In this document: one piece after another, positions 6,487-14,181 of the stretch
Numbering within the stretch: the stretch's first letter is position 1
Layout of the letters: every line of letters begins with the position of its first letter
Translations under genes and position numbers: made by a program
Notes under the pieces: generated by a model
Database searches by the model: none
What the model saw: only the letters and a program-made list of their open reading frames with translations
What the model was told of the DNA's origin: nothing
Virus record (IMG/VR): IMGVR_UViG_3300025687_000234
Span: 1 to 28,503 of that record
Source of the DNA: a virus
Strand: one strand, 5' to 3'
Length of the DNA: 28,503 bases

Positions 6487-6965
6487 AGGTTGTATTCCTT
6501 TCCTTTTGGTTGTGGTGCTTCCTTGTCAGGCATTTTCAGTTGTGGAATTGGATGAAGCCTAAGTGGTTTATCCTTTTCGTAAGACCTTTCAAAGGGAAGC
6601 TCCAAGATCATTTGTTGTTTGTTCCTTTGTGCCTCTTGTAGCTCTTCTGCAAGCTTCTGTACTTCCTTACTCCAATTGTATTTGTACAGCCTTGGTTCCG
6701 TATTGTTGCCCCACAAGAGAAGAACTAGAAGGGCTTTGTTAGGTATTGTATAGTGCCCCAATACTGCAGCTTCTTTAGGATTTTCGAAGAACTCATACTT
6801 GACATCCTTAGCCCTTGACATTGCATCATAGTAGATGATTGGACCACTGAAGGCAACACTAATGAACAACAGAGTAAGGATAGTTTTCTTGATTGTCCCA
6901 CTAATACCTAACAACCCATAAATAAGGATTGACAAGAGGACAACATATCCGGCTATGTATAGCAT
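6483..6965 (-). CDS. Membrane protein with two N-terminal TM segments (stator-cassette partner)
   Basis: The 160-aa protein begins with two hydrophobic segments (about residues 2-22, YIAGYVVLLSILIYGLLGI, and 27-47, IKKTILTLLFISVAFSGPII). A soluble C-terminal part follows, with a predicted helix (NWSKEVQKLAEELQEAQRNK) and a Pro-rich end. The ATG at 6965 has AGGAG six bases upstream. It directly follows the ExbD-like gene, so it may be a third component of the same membrane complex, but no family is recognised. Confidence 0.75.
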   Translation of the reverse strand: MLYIAGYVVLLSILIYGLLGISGTIKKTILTLLFISVAFSGPIIYYDAMSRAKDVKYEFFENPKEAAVLGHYTIPNKALLVLLLWGNNTEPRLYKYNWSKEVQKLAEELQEAQRNKQQMILELPFERSYEKDKPLRLHPIPQLKMPDKEAPQPKGKEYNL

Positions 6966-6966
6966 A

Positions 6967-7554
6967 TCATTCTCCTGCTGCTCTAATGTTTTCTTGTATT
7001 GTGTTGAAAGAATCGGCAATGTACTTACGATCATACAGAATAAACCGCGCTACTGTCAACTCCTGTCCGTAGAACTCCAATTCAGCATTTACTGCAAATA
7101 GTTGTACAGTCTTGGACTTGTCAGTCTCCTTTAGAGAAACAATCAACCGAATTGGTATAGGGCCTTTATACCCTTTGTTATTGAACAAGTGGGCATTGAC
7201 GATATACTCCCCGTCCGGTACTCCACGACTATAGATAATCTCTTCGTTCTTGTTACTCAAGTCATTGATACTACCAAGATCGTCTCGGAGTAGATTGAAG
7301 AGAGGGCCACCTTTGTTAGAGTACCCTACAGCAATCATGTCTGCTTCACCGCGAACCCACAAATCAATATCAGCATCAATAGTATCTGGCCATGCCAATT
7401 CGACAATAATATTTCCTTGGGCTTTAGGGTCGGCATCATTCAACTTCTGTGGTGGATTAATTATAAGAAGCATCAGGGCTGCCAGTACAAGAAATGCAAA
7501 GGCTAGGGCAAATCCCACATCTGCAAGACTCTTTTCATATCCCATGTCCTTCAT
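6967..7554 (-). CDS. ExbD/TolR/MotB-like membrane protein
   Basis: The 195-aa protein has a short cytoplasmic N-terminus, one TM helix (about residues 11-33, ADVGFALAFAFLVLAALMLL) and a soluble domain. Asp12 sits at the start of the TM helix, as the proton-carrying Asp does in MotB, ExbD and TolR. The soluble domain is not the usual ExbD fold. It contains DADIDLWVRGEAD and VPDGEYIVNAHLFNN, which suggest a beta-sandwich. The gene overlaps the ExbB-like gene upstream (TAATG), matching the usual exbB-exbD order. It is likely the peptidoglycan- or partner-contacting arm of a proton-driven complex. The motor role is inference. Confidence 0.65.
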   Translation of the reverse strand: MKDMGYEKSLADVGFALAFAFLVLAALMLLIINPPQKLNDADPKAQGNIIVELAWPDTIDADIDLWVRGEADMIAVGYSNKGGPLFNLLRDDLGSINDLSNKNEEIIYSRGVPDGEYIVNAHLFNNKGYKGPIPIRLIVSLKETDKSKTVQLFAVNAELEFYGQELTVARFILYDRKYIADSFNTIQENIRAAGE

Positions 7555-7967
7555 TATGGTTTCCTTCCGAACTCACTCCACAGAATCAAGTTACCACCAA
7601 GTGCGATGTGAAAGAACAGGGCTGTAATTGTAGTCCAGATTGCTGCGCCAATGCCAGTAAGGATACCGCTGATGACAGGAGCAACCATGCTAGGTTCCAG
7701 ACTGTTGCTGTTAATACCGCTGAAGGCAATAAAGATGCCGTAGATAGTACCAATCAAGCCTAGCCCAAGCATAGTATTCATACACCAGATTGTAAAGTTA
7801 TTTTTCTTGGTCATAAAGACTGAAGCCAACCCTACTGCAAAGACAACTGCAATAGCTTCTAGAATATGCAGAATATTGTTGCTATATGCTGTTGCAAGAA
7901 TACCAATCGTATACAGATAGTACAGGATTGACACTAGTGTGATGTTAAAGACAATGTTGTAAGCCAT
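7554..7967 (-). CDS. MotA/TolQ/ExbB-like proton-channel protein
   Basis: The 137-aa protein has four hydrophobic segments (about 4-25, 32-52, 62-83, 98-128). The last two contain the family signature: LGLGLIGTIYGIFIAF (residues 68-82, with the conserved GT) and ISGILTGIGAAIWTTITALF (99-118, with the conserved Thr pair). This is how MotA, TolQ and ExbB line the ion path. It is much shorter than ExbB or TolQ (about 230-245 aa) because the cytoplasmic loops are nearly absent, so it is a minimal version. The next gene encodes the ExbD-like partner. The start overlaps the upstream stop (TAATG). Confidence 0.75.
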   Translation of the reverse strand: MAYNIVFNITLVSILYYLYTIGILATAYSNNILHILEAIAVVFAVGLASVFMTKKNNFTIWCMNTMLGLGLIGTIYGIFIAFSGINSNSLEPSMVAPVISGILTGIGAAIWTTITALFFHIALGGNLILWSEFGRKP

Positions 7968-8122
7968 TAGAAAACTGTCCTCACTAAATTAATTACTAGT
8001 GTGCCAACAAAGACACCAACAAGAGAATACAGAATAACATCTTCGATATCTGACTGAGGTTGTTCTTGTGCACCATATCCATCCTTGTCAAGGCTTTCTG
8101 GTTCGTCATCAAATTTCATCAT
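7967..8122 (-). CDS. Small tail-anchored membrane protein
   Basis: The 51-aa protein has an acidic N-terminus (KFDDEPESLDKDGY) and a C-terminal hydrophobic helix (IEDVILYSLVGVFVGTLVIN followed by LVRTVF), so it looks like a C-tail-anchored protein. The start is uncertain among ATGs at 8128, 8122 and 8119. AGAGG sits six bases before 8122. It precedes the ExbB-like gene with a TAATG overlap. Confidence 0.65.
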   Translation of the reverse strand: MMKFDDEPESLDKDGYGAQEQPQSDIEDVILYSLVGVFVGTLVINLVRTVF

Positions 8123-8294
8123 CTTCATCCTCTTCATAGACTTTCTTAAACCACTCTTTTGTGGACAAGCGTTCATAACGTTTACGTTCGCTTTCTACTC
8201 GTTTTAGTCGTAGGGACTTATCTTTATGTAGGGCTTCGGCATGTCTATTACGAAACTTCATAGCCCTTTTCCCTCTTGTCTCTTCGTCACTCAT
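8109..8294 (-). CDS. Hypothetical charged 61-aa protein
   Basis: The protein is hydrophilic, with a basic first half (KFRNRHAEALHKDKSLRLKR) and an acidic C-terminus (YEEDEDDEI). It is likely a single long helix that contacts nucleic acid or an acidic partner. It overlaps its upstream neighbour by eight bases (ATGAGTGA). The function is unknown. Confidence 0.65.
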   Translation of the reverse strand: MSDEETRGKRAMKFRNRHAEALHKDKSLRLKRVESERKRYERLSTKEWFKKVYEEDEDDEI

Positions 8295-8514
8295 CGTAGA
8301 ACCATCCGACCAAAAAACCTATGATTACCATACCTACGCTAATGACAATAATCAAAGTCAATAGATGAGACATTGGGGCGATAATACCAAAGCTCTCAAT
8401 AAAAACCAGAGTTTTACTCAAAACAAATACAAGTGCAAAAGCGGCGGCAACCAGAATACATGTCCACAAAAGGGCCAGTCCCGCCCCAATCAAACCTCTT
8501 TTAAGTCTATCCAT
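8287..8514 (-). CDS. Small membrane protein with two TM segments
   Basis: The 75-aa protein has two hydrophobic helices (about residues 8-36 and 46-71) separated by a short loop, a positively charged N-terminus (MDRLKRG) and an acidic end (WFYDE). By size and topology it could be a holin, but no endolysin gene is near and it begins a run of membrane genes with the ExbB/ExbD-like pair, so a role in that complex is equally likely. The start overlaps the upstream stop (TAATG). Confidence 0.7.
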   Translation of the reverse strand: MDRLKRGLIGAGLALLWTCILVAAAFALVFVLSKTLVFIESFGIIAPMSHLLTLIIVISVGMVIIGFLVGWFYDE

Positions 8515-8678
8515 TACTCTAATCCTGCCATTTGTTCCAAGACTTCTTCATCAATTAGTCCACTTTCAAAACACAGTTTAAACGCTGTTATTGCATCTAC
8601 ATCAAACCTTTCAAGAATCTCTTCTAGTGGTTCATTCTCTAGCATTGTATAGAACCAATCTTCAATCTCCTTCTTCAT
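8514..8678 (-). CDS. Hypothetical 54-aa acidic protein
   Basis: The frame encodes MKKEIEDWFYTMLENEPLEE, continues ILERFDVDAITAFKLCFESG and ends at GLE with TAA. It is acidic and predicted all-helical. It fits exactly between its neighbours: its ATG overlaps the metallophosphoesterase stop (TAATG at 8680) and its stop overlaps the next ATG (TAATG at 8516). No motif is recognised. Confidence 0.7.
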   Translation of the reverse strand: MKKEIEDWFYTMLENEPLEEILERFDVDAITAFKLCFESGLIDEEVLEQMAGLE

Positions 8679-9442
8679 TATCCATATTCCTTCTTCAAAC
8701 TATCAATAGAAATCCATTGTGGATCATAATTGCCTTCTTCTACATTACGCTTGAGGATAACTCCCCTCCACCACAGACGATTTATTTCTCCAGCCCAATC
8801 GCTATCGTAGTCTTGATAGACACCTGCAACTAGACCATTCAACCTTTTACCGTATGGGTTAGTTCGTTGACAATAGTCCGTTACGTGTAGGTGCCCACAA
8901 GTACATGATGTAAACTGTTTAGTCAACAGGGCATGTGCTGGATGTTCACCACTTAGTGATCTTCCCATAACTCCACTAATAAAGTAGTGGGCATAGCTAA
9001 TACCATCTACTTCAAATACTCCCGGTGTATTTCCTTCGTACTCGACAATAGTGTCATAGTTACGACGAAGGCCAAAATCATCAAATGAAATTACACCTTC
9101 CAATTCAGGCTGCATGTTAATTGCTCGTTTAAGCCTGAACTCATGATTACCTTCATAAAATACCCTGTAGGGCATCCTCTTCTTTTGTGCTCGGACAGGT
9201 TCCCAAATACGATTATCGAAGTCCAGACCTGCTTCCAAATCCCTCTTGAAGGTGCGCCCTTGGAAGGATTTCTTTCCCTTTTCCTGATCGGCCATGGAAG
9301 GCATATCGAACATATCACCAAGATTGACCACTACATCTGGCTTTATGTCTCTGATGAGCTTTCCTAGCCAATCTGCCCTGTCGTTGTTGTGATCGGGATG
9401 GGCATGAGGATCAGGGATTACAAGATGGGTTTTACCGGACAT
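8678..9442 (-). CDS. Calcineurin-like metallophosphoesterase
   Basis: The 254-aa protein has the full metal-site series of the family: DPHAH (Asp11, His13), NLGDMFD (Asp43), YEGNHE (Asn99, His100), a His in ISYAHYF and CGHLH near the C-terminus. Such phage enzymes are found near replication genes in SIO1-like phages. The substrate is unknown and could be a nucleotide, DNA end or protein phosphate. GGAG lies six bases before the ATG. It is followed by a small gene with a one-base overlap. Confidence 0.88.
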   Translation of the reverse strand: MSGKTHLVIPDPHAHPDHNNDRADWLGKLIRDIKPDVVVNLGDMFDMPSMADQEKGKKSFQGRTFKRDLEAGLDFDNRIWEPVRAQKKRMPYRVFYEGNHEFRLKRAINMQPELEGVISFDDFGLRRNYDTIVEYEGNTPGVFEVDGISYAHYFISGVMGRSLSGEHPAHALLTKQFTSCTCGHLHVTDYCQRTNPYGKRLNGLVAGVYQDYDSDWAGEINRLWWRGVILKRNVEEGNYDPQWISIDSLKKEYG

Positions 9443-9443
9443 A

Positions 9444-9737
9444 TCATACTCCCATAATCCTCAGTTTGGCTGTCTCCAGCATGTAAACAAAGTTCTGAAT
9501 TAGATCATTGTTATTCTCGATGTAGAGCCTACCATCAAGCGTTCGACCTACGATAATAACATTAGTTAGTGTTTCTGACTTTGCTCGTGCAAGGGCTTCT
9601 CTGCAATCCTCGATACGTTCCAGTTCTGCAGAAACCTTCTTGTAGTCAAGAGTTTCTTTTGTTGCTATGGATACAACATTGGACTCTTCTTCTTTCTCTT
9701 CCTGAACTATGTTATCGTCTTCTTTTTCTTTATCCAT
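9444..9737 (-). CDS. Conserved hypothetical protein, paralogue of the protein at 123-377
   Basis: The 97-aa protein has an acidic, low-complexity N-terminus (EKEDDNIVQEEKEEE), a helix (SAELERIEDCREALARAKSE) and a C-terminal domain TNVIIVGRTLDGRLYIE followed by a helix ending in LRIM. That last domain matches the 84-aa protein at the other end of the window. AAGGA lies seven bases before the ATG. The function is unknown. Confidence 0.78.
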   Translation of the reverse strand: MDKEKEDDNIVQEEKEEESNVVSIATKETLDYKKVSAELERIEDCREALARAKSETLTNVIIVGRTLDGRLYIENNNDLIQNFVYMLETAKLRIMGV

Positions 9738-9740
9738 TAA

Positions 9741-10163
9741 CTATTCCTTTTCTGTGAACCATTCTTCAGGTACTCTACCAATGGCACATGGGAATCCATG
9801 TTTTGCAGCCCAATCACTAGGACGCATCTTACCACCTTTACGAAATGGTCTGTCAGTCATAAATACAATTCTAATATCTTTATCGGGATGTCCTTTCTTA
9901 ACAGCTTCCATCTTTTCTCTGGCTTGCTGGTCAAAGGCTCTACCTAATCCCTTAGCTTCTATATATATTATACCATGTTTAGATTCAATTGTAAAGTCTG
10001 GAATGTAATTTTTTACAATTGTGTATTCTAGTTGTGTATCTTCATACCCTACAGTATGCCCCTTTGGGGGGATTTTGTTCATGAGGTCCTTGTATACGTC
10101 AAATTCAAACTGACTACGTACAGACTTCCTCCCGATCTTTGGCATCTTCCTTGGTTTTGGCAT
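9741..10163 (-). CDS. T7 endonuclease I-like Holliday junction resolvase
   Basis: The 140-aa protein cuts branched DNA in the T7 model. The catalytic set is in register with T7 gp3: Glu20 (RSQFEFDVYK), Asp56 (YIPDFTI), Glu69 and Lys71 (YIEAKG). The PDF...EAKG spacing and the following DIRIVFMTDRPFRKGGK and PSDWAAKHGF match the family, as does the length (149 aa in T7). GGAGG lies four bases before the ATG, which overlaps the upstream stop (TAATG). It sits next to the Cas4-like nuclease and SSB, a standard phage recombination set. Confidence 0.9.
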   Translation of the reverse strand: MPKPRKMPKIGRKSVRSQFEFDVYKDLMNKIPPKGHTVGYEDTQLEYTIVKNYIPDFTIESKHGIIYIEAKGLGRAFDQQAREKMEAVKKGHPDKDIRIVFMTDRPFRKGGKMRPSDWAAKHGFPCAIGRVPEEWFTEKE

Positions 10164-11005
10164 TATACCTCCGGTACATCTGGTGTCTTTGCAACATGGG
10201 TAAGATAGACAGGACCTTTGTAGTATAGGAATGTACGAAGGTCAGGGTAACAGGCTTTCTTCATATTGCAGTAAGAGCACTGCATACCCAACTTCATGTT
10301 TCCTGACTTACCATCTGGTTCAGGTTCAAAGGCACGATCTGGCATAGGTCCTTCAACCATCCTGACTTTACCACGAGTAATTTCCTTTACGTCAAAAGGA
10401 ACCTTCTGGTGAATGTCCAGACAGATATGTCCAAGTGTCTTATCAAGGACAAGGAAGGCACAACGATTCTTATCCGTTACAATAGGATCATCTTGGCTAC
10501 CCTCCAGATAGGTTTGAATTTGACCGATATACCCGAATGGATCATCTTCTGTCAACTTACCTTCTTGGAACTTCTTGAAGGAGTAGGTACTGGCAGACTT
10601 TACATCTACCAGAACTCCATCAATTACGGCATCCCTACTACCCTCTACGCCCTCTACAGTGATCTTGTCTTGGCAACCCTCTACCTTATGTCCTGCCACT
10701 TCAGCAAGGAAAAGTAGAAGCTCTTCAATCATATCTCCATAGAGGAACTTCATACGAGTTTCAGGACGTAGCCCTTCTGCCTTGTCTGCCTCATGAATAC
10801 TAAGCCATACTTGTCGCTCACAGGGCTTACCGATGTTGGAAATCCTAAGACGTGGCTTATGATCACTGGGGGCAGCAATACGATACTTCATGAGGTTAGT
10901 CATACGTGCGGCAAATCGTCCGTACAATTCCTCAGAAATATCTAGGACACTTTCACTATCCAGTACGTTATGGATGTCATCTACTAGCGTTTCAATTGTT
11001 TTCAT
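10163..11005 (-). CDS. PD-(D/E)XK exonuclease (Cas4/RecB-like) with probable iron-sulphur cluster
   Basis: The 280-aa nuclease shows GDMIEELL (90-97), SRDAVIDGVLVDVKSAS with catalytic Asp134 and Lys136, and QIQTYLE (QxxxY motif, 162-168). Four cysteines are placed as in Cas4/AddB iron-sulphur nucleases: Cys62 (GKPCERQVW) and Cys243, Cys246 and Cys252 (CSYCNMKKAC). The probable role is 5' or 3' resection in DNA replication and recombination, like the T7 gp6 exonuclease it seems to replace. It lies between SSB and endonuclease I. The iron-sulphur cluster is inferred from the Cys pattern. Confidence 0.85.
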   Translation of the reverse strand: MKTIETLVDDIHNVLDSESVLDISEELYGRFAARMTNLMKYRIAAPSDHKPRLRISNIGKPCERQVWLSIHEADKAEGLRPETRMKFLYGDMIEELLLFLAEVAGHKVEGCQDKITVEGVEGSRDAVIDGVLVDVKSASTYSFKKFQEGKLTEDDPFGYIGQIQTYLEGSQDDPIVTDKNRCAFLVLDKTLGHICLDIHQKVPFDVKEITRGKVRMVEGPMPDRAFEPEPDGKSGNMKLGMQCSYCNMKKACYPDLRTFLYYKGPVYLTHVAKTPDVPEV

Positions 11006-11009
11006 TTTA

Positions 11010-11504
11010 TCACCAAGGCTTCTTTGTTGCAGGACTTACTGCAGTCTTTGTAGCCCCCTCTACTTTTTCACTTTCTGCACCCTTGTACTCGACAAGTTCC
11101 AGAAGCTTTGCCTTCTCAAGCCTGTGACCTACAGGACCAGTACCCTTGAGGGTCTGATAGACAGCAACGTCCAGTTCCATAACAGAGCCATTACCAATGT
11201 AGACACCTTCAGGAAGGTCCAAATGACCACCATCGACATTCATCAGTTGGGGACGCTCAAAGTCAACCATCTTACCGCTGATGTTTTTCTGTGTTGGCCT
11301 ACGGAACTTGTAACCATCTTCTCCTTCAAAGAAAGGCTTTTTGACTGGCTTAAGACCAATACCATGTTCCTTCATCAACGTCTTACTTGCTTCATCTGGG
11401 TACATTTCAATAGACCAGAATGTTCCCCAAGGTGTATCATCTGCATTAAACAGCGACTTAGCCCATGCAATCTTACCACGAATCTTAATATATTTTGTAG
11501 CCAT
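11010..11504 (-). CDS. Phage single-stranded DNA-binding protein
   Basis: The 164-aa protein starts MATKYIKIRGKIAWAKSLFN with a pattern seen in phage SSBs (charged OB-fold strands and aromatic residues, WGTFWSIEMYPDE), and lies directly before the recombination nuclease and resolvase. The C-terminus is Lys/Pro-rich and lacks the usual acidic tip, which is unusual for an SSB that recruits replisome partners. AAGGAG is a strong ribosome site 10-11 bases before the ATG. It is likely the T7 gp2.5 counterpart. Confidence 0.75.
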   Translation of the reverse strand: MATKYIKIRGKIAWAKSLFNADDTPWGTFWSIEMYPDEASKTLMKEHGIGLKPVKKPFFEGEDGYKFRRPTQKNISGKMVDFERPQLMNVDGGHLDLPEGVYIGNGSVMELDVAVYQTLKGTGPVGHRLEKAKLLELVEYKGAESEKVEGATKTAVSPATKKPW

Positions 11505-11517
11505 GTTTTATTTCTCC

Positions 11518-11826
11518 TTATGTATATAGTTCTTCATATTGTTTATCTATTTGGGACTTAATAGGAAGGACCTCAAACTCCCAACATCTCTTTTCTAGTA
11601 CATAGTACTTATGCTGCATTACTTCTTTAGTTTGTATTGGCATGACGGGAATATGAGTTTTTGCCCACTCTTCTTTGGGAAATCCGTTGCGCTTATCGTA
11701 CCAATACTTGTGTACAACATCTATATCCACTACACGAAAAGTATCTCCGGCTTGAAAGACGCTAACTGAAGGATCACTTGTGTATTTAGATAAGACAAGC
11801 ACAGCACCTTCTGGGTAATCAGGCAT
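11518..11826 (-). CDS. Tail-tagged small protein (C-terminal QIDKQYEELYT)
   Basis: The 102-aa protein has an N-terminal beta-rich domain (EGAVLVLSKY, AGDTFRVVDID) of the SH3/KOW type and the shared C-terminal tail QIDKQYEELYT. Its ATG overlaps the upstream stop by eight bases (ATGCCTGA). It ends with TAA, followed by a separate AAGGAG for the SSB gene. The DNA from the end of the tail past the stop matches the copy at 17352-17594 over more than 20 bases. Tail codons here are GAA-GAA, so they do not form a GAGG ribosome site. The function is unknown. Confidence 0.8.
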   Translation of the reverse strand: MPDYPEGAVLVLSKYTSDPSVSVFQAGDTFRVVDIDVVHKYWYDKRNGFPKEEWAKTHIPVMPIQTKEVMQHKYYVLEKRCWEFEVLPIKSQIDKQYEELYT

Positions 11827-12091
11827 ATAGGTCCTCGTATTCCTTGTCAATTTTGTGTGCGACTTCTACTTTCTCTAGGAATCTGCTTCTTTTGGGGTAA
11901 CAACTACTAATAGGTATGTGTTTAGGACTATCAAAAAAGTCAACCATAATGTCATAAAGACCACTAAAAGAAACAACTACTCCTATTTTATCGTTTCGGT
12001 AGTGATAATTTACCCCACCTCGATACCAGCTATAGGGTACTGGTTTTTGTCGTACCAAGTCTCCAACTTTGAACCTAGTGTATTTCGCCAT
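11819..12091 (-). CDS. Tail-tagged small protein (KIDKEYEDLYA), SH3/KOW-like
   Basis: The 90-aa protein begins MAKYTRFKVGDLVRQKPVP, with the (K/R)-x-V-G-D-x-V start that many of these small proteins share, followed by strands DKIGVVVSFS and DIMVDFFD. The shared tail is KIDKEYEDLYA. GGAG lies six bases before the ATG, inside the DNA polymerase gene it overlaps by 17 bases. The tail codons GAGGACCTAT form the ribosome site of the next tagged gene, whose ATG lies inside the tail. Confidence 0.8.
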   Translation of the reverse strand: MAKYTRFKVGDLVRQKPVPYSWYRGGVNYHYRNDKIGVVVSFSGLYDIMVDFFDSPKHIPISSCYPKRSRFLEKVEVAHKIDKEYEDLYA

Positions 12092-13907
12092 AATTATCTC
12101 CAAATTGTATTCCAATCCCTAGCTCCCTATTGAGCTTAAGGTATTCATTTGTATCATCAATTGCTTTAGTCAAAAGTTCTCTCATTTCTTCCCTATGTCC
12201 TTTCCGTATCATCCATACACCTTCGTCATGAAATTGTGCAGTAAGTTGATCACGGGCATCTAGGACAAAACCTATCCATACATCAAAACAATAACTCCCT
12301 GTTCCTTGGTTTAGTGTACTGAAAATATCTTTGTCTGATCGAAGACTATAGTAAAAACCATTGACTGGATTACGAAGCCAACGACGGCCTACAGCCTCTA
12401 CAATTTCAGCATTGTTAACAACTTCCTTGATTGCCCAATTACGCTTCCAGTAGGCTTCCCAGAGGTTTGTAGCCTCCTTTATAGTGATACCTGCTGTCTT
12501 GGCAATCTTGGGTGGATAGGCTCCGTATGTACACGAGTAGTTCGTAACCTTGGCTCCACGCCTTTTGGCAACTAGTTCAGGTGTTGGATTGGTCTTATAT
12601 TGCTCTATCTCCTCTTTCGTTACCATACCACCCAAGGAAGCAATATCCAAGTGTGGATCAAACCCATCTTTGTTCTGTTCCTCTACGTACTCTGGATCGT
12701 AGGGATATATGTAATGTTGCTTGGTTCTATCTTCCAGAGAAGACATATCAGCACCACACAATTCAAATCCTTCAGGTGCAATTAGACAAGGACGAATAAA
12801 CTCACCATATGGTGCATTGACTCCCGGAAGATTTACAAGCTCTGAATGTTTAAGCCGTAGTGTGTTAGTAAATCCACTAGCCCTTGCAGTCAAATAGCCA
12901 TCTACTTGGTTCTTGAGAAATCCTTCTAGGATAGACAGCCTATGGTTGACAGTGAACAGTCCTTCAAGTTCCTCAAGGGCAGGCTCTATATCTATCAGTG
13001 AAGCAACAGAATCAGTAAGCTCTGGTCCTCCAATAACTGTAATTTGTGGTACGTCCTCTTTCTTCTTGTTTGCCTTGTACGTACACGGTTTCCAACCTAA
13101 GCTGTATAACCAATTCTTTACTTGATCATGACTATTGGGATTTGCAACTTCATAGCCTATGATTTCCTTGATTGATCCATCTTCTTCTCGTTCATACTCC
13201 TGTAGTAGCTTTGTCCATCGTTCTCCTGCTGCAGATAGGGTCTTGTCTTTTTTGTACATAATCTTTGGTTCAACCCTTTTAGCATATACAGGAACCTTTG
13301 GCATAGCTTTTTCTAGGACTATACATTTATTATACGCTATTTCTGAGAGGATGTCAATACCTGATTTGCATTTTTCTACATCTAGCTTCCATTTACTCTT
13401 AGATGCAAGATGCAGGCACTTGGCTTTAAAGTTCAAGTAGTGTATAAATGCCTTTACATTCTCGCTCTTACGGTATATAGCCAGAAGCTCTCGTTTGAAC
13501 AGGTCCCACAGCTTCTTGTTGATCTTGACATCTTCAGTGCAGCGATGGATATAAGTATCAAGCGATAGTCCTAGCCAATCACTAATCTCTGGTTTCTTTA
13601 TTCCCAGTCTTTCACCCCATACTTCTAATCCATGTCGTCTTTCTTCTGGACGTAAGTACCAACTGATGGGTAGGGTATCAATTTTGTTTATATGCTCAAG
13701 GCTAATATCAAGGATTCGTTCCAGTGTTGGAATGTCAAAGCCAATGATGTGATGGCCAATGAAGACACAATCCTTTCTGGAAAATAGTGCTCGCATTTCG
13801 TTGTAGTCCGTAAGGACGTTGATCTTACCTTGTTCTTCATAAACAAGACAGTAAATCTTTGTAGGCTCTAGGCCATCTCCTTCAAGGTCGAATACAATTT
13901 CATTCAT
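12075..13907 (-). CDS. T7-like family A DNA polymerase with 3'-5' exonuclease
   Basis: The 610-aa replicative polymerase has an exonuclease domain: exo I FDLEGDGLEP (Asp7, Glu9), exo II GHHIIGFDIPTLER (Asp58) and exo III YIHRCTEDVKIN (Asp126). The polymerase domain shows motif A CGADMSSLEDRTKQH (Asp387), motif B KRRGAKVTNYSCTYGAYPPK (Lys453, Tyr461) and motif C AQFHDEGVWM (HDE at 560-562). The Ser-Ser after motif A Asp and the FDPHLDIA that follows resemble marine T7-like polymerases. The start is set by ATG at 13907 within the tail of the preceding tagged gene, with GAGGA six bases upstream. Confidence 0.93.
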   Translation of the reverse strand: MNEIVFDLEGDGLEPTKIYCLVYEEQGKINVLTDYNEMRALFSRKDCVFIGHHIIGFDIPTLERILDISLEHINKIDTLPISWYLRPEERRHGLEVWGERLGIKKPEISDWLGLSLDTYIHRCTEDVKINKKLWDLFKRELLAIYRKSENVKAFIHYLNFKAKCLHLASKSKWKLDVEKCKSGIDILSEIAYNKCIVLEKAMPKVPVYAKRVEPKIMYKKDKTLSAAGERWTKLLQEYEREEDGSIKEIIGYEVANPNSHDQVKNWLYSLGWKPCTYKANKKKEDVPQITVIGGPELTDSVASLIDIEPALEELEGLFTVNHRLSILEGFLKNQVDGYLTARASGFTNTLRLKHSELVNLPGVNAPYGEFIRPCLIAPEGFELCGADMSSLEDRTKQHYIYPYDPEYVEEQNKDGFDPHLDIASLGGMVTKEEIEQYKTNPTPELVAKRRGAKVTNYSCTYGAYPPKIAKTAGITIKEATNLWEAYWKRNWAIKEVVNNAEIVEAVGRRWLRNPVNGFYYSLRSDKDIFSTLNQGTGSYCFDVWIGFVLDARDQLTAQFHDEGVWMIRKGHREEMRELLTKAIDDTNEYLKLNRELGIGIQFGDNYGEIH

Positions 13908-14181
13908 ACAAATCCTCATACTCCTTGTCTATCTTGGGGGTAATAGGCACTCTTTCAAATCTCCAAGCAAATCCAGCAAACCCATCTGCCATTTCAATAA
14001 CATCTTGATCATAGGCATCGTTTGCATCATCGTACTCTTCTTCCCCCGTAGACTTATACCAATGCGTAGTTCCATCAATCTCAACAACAAAAATGGTGTC
14101 CATATATTCAGAGAAACAGTGATTTAGGGGTACACGTCTAAGTCGTACCAAATCTCCACGATTAAATTCAATAGCAGTCAT
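13900..14181 (-). CDS. Tail-tagged small protein (KIDKEYEDLYE)
   Basis: The 93-aa protein starts MTAIEFNRGDLVRLRRVPL, a GDLVR-type SH3/KOW-like start also seen at 11819-12091. An acidic loop (STGEEEYDDANDAYD) follows, then WRFERVPITP and the tail KIDKEYEDLYE. The tail DNA contains two ribosome-site-like stretches, AAGGAG and GAGGA, and the DNA polymerase ATG. The ATG overlaps the upstream stop (ATGA). The role is unknown. Confidence 0.8.
   Translation of the reverse strand: MTAIEFNRGDLVRLRRVPLNHCFSEYMDTIFVVEIDGTTHWYKSTGEEEYDDANDAYDQDVIEMADGFAGFAWRFERVPITPKIDKEYEDLYE

Noticed and set aside
8287-8514. Holin assignment for the 75-aa two-TM protein
   Set aside because: Size and topology fit, but there is no endolysin nearby and the context is the ExbB/ExbD-like cassette, so only membrane protein is claimed.
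10890-11561. 223-aa plus-strand open frame and other long plus-strand frames
   Set aside because: They lie opposite well-supported minus-strand genes (nuclease, SSB), lack ribosome sites and have no recognisable domains.
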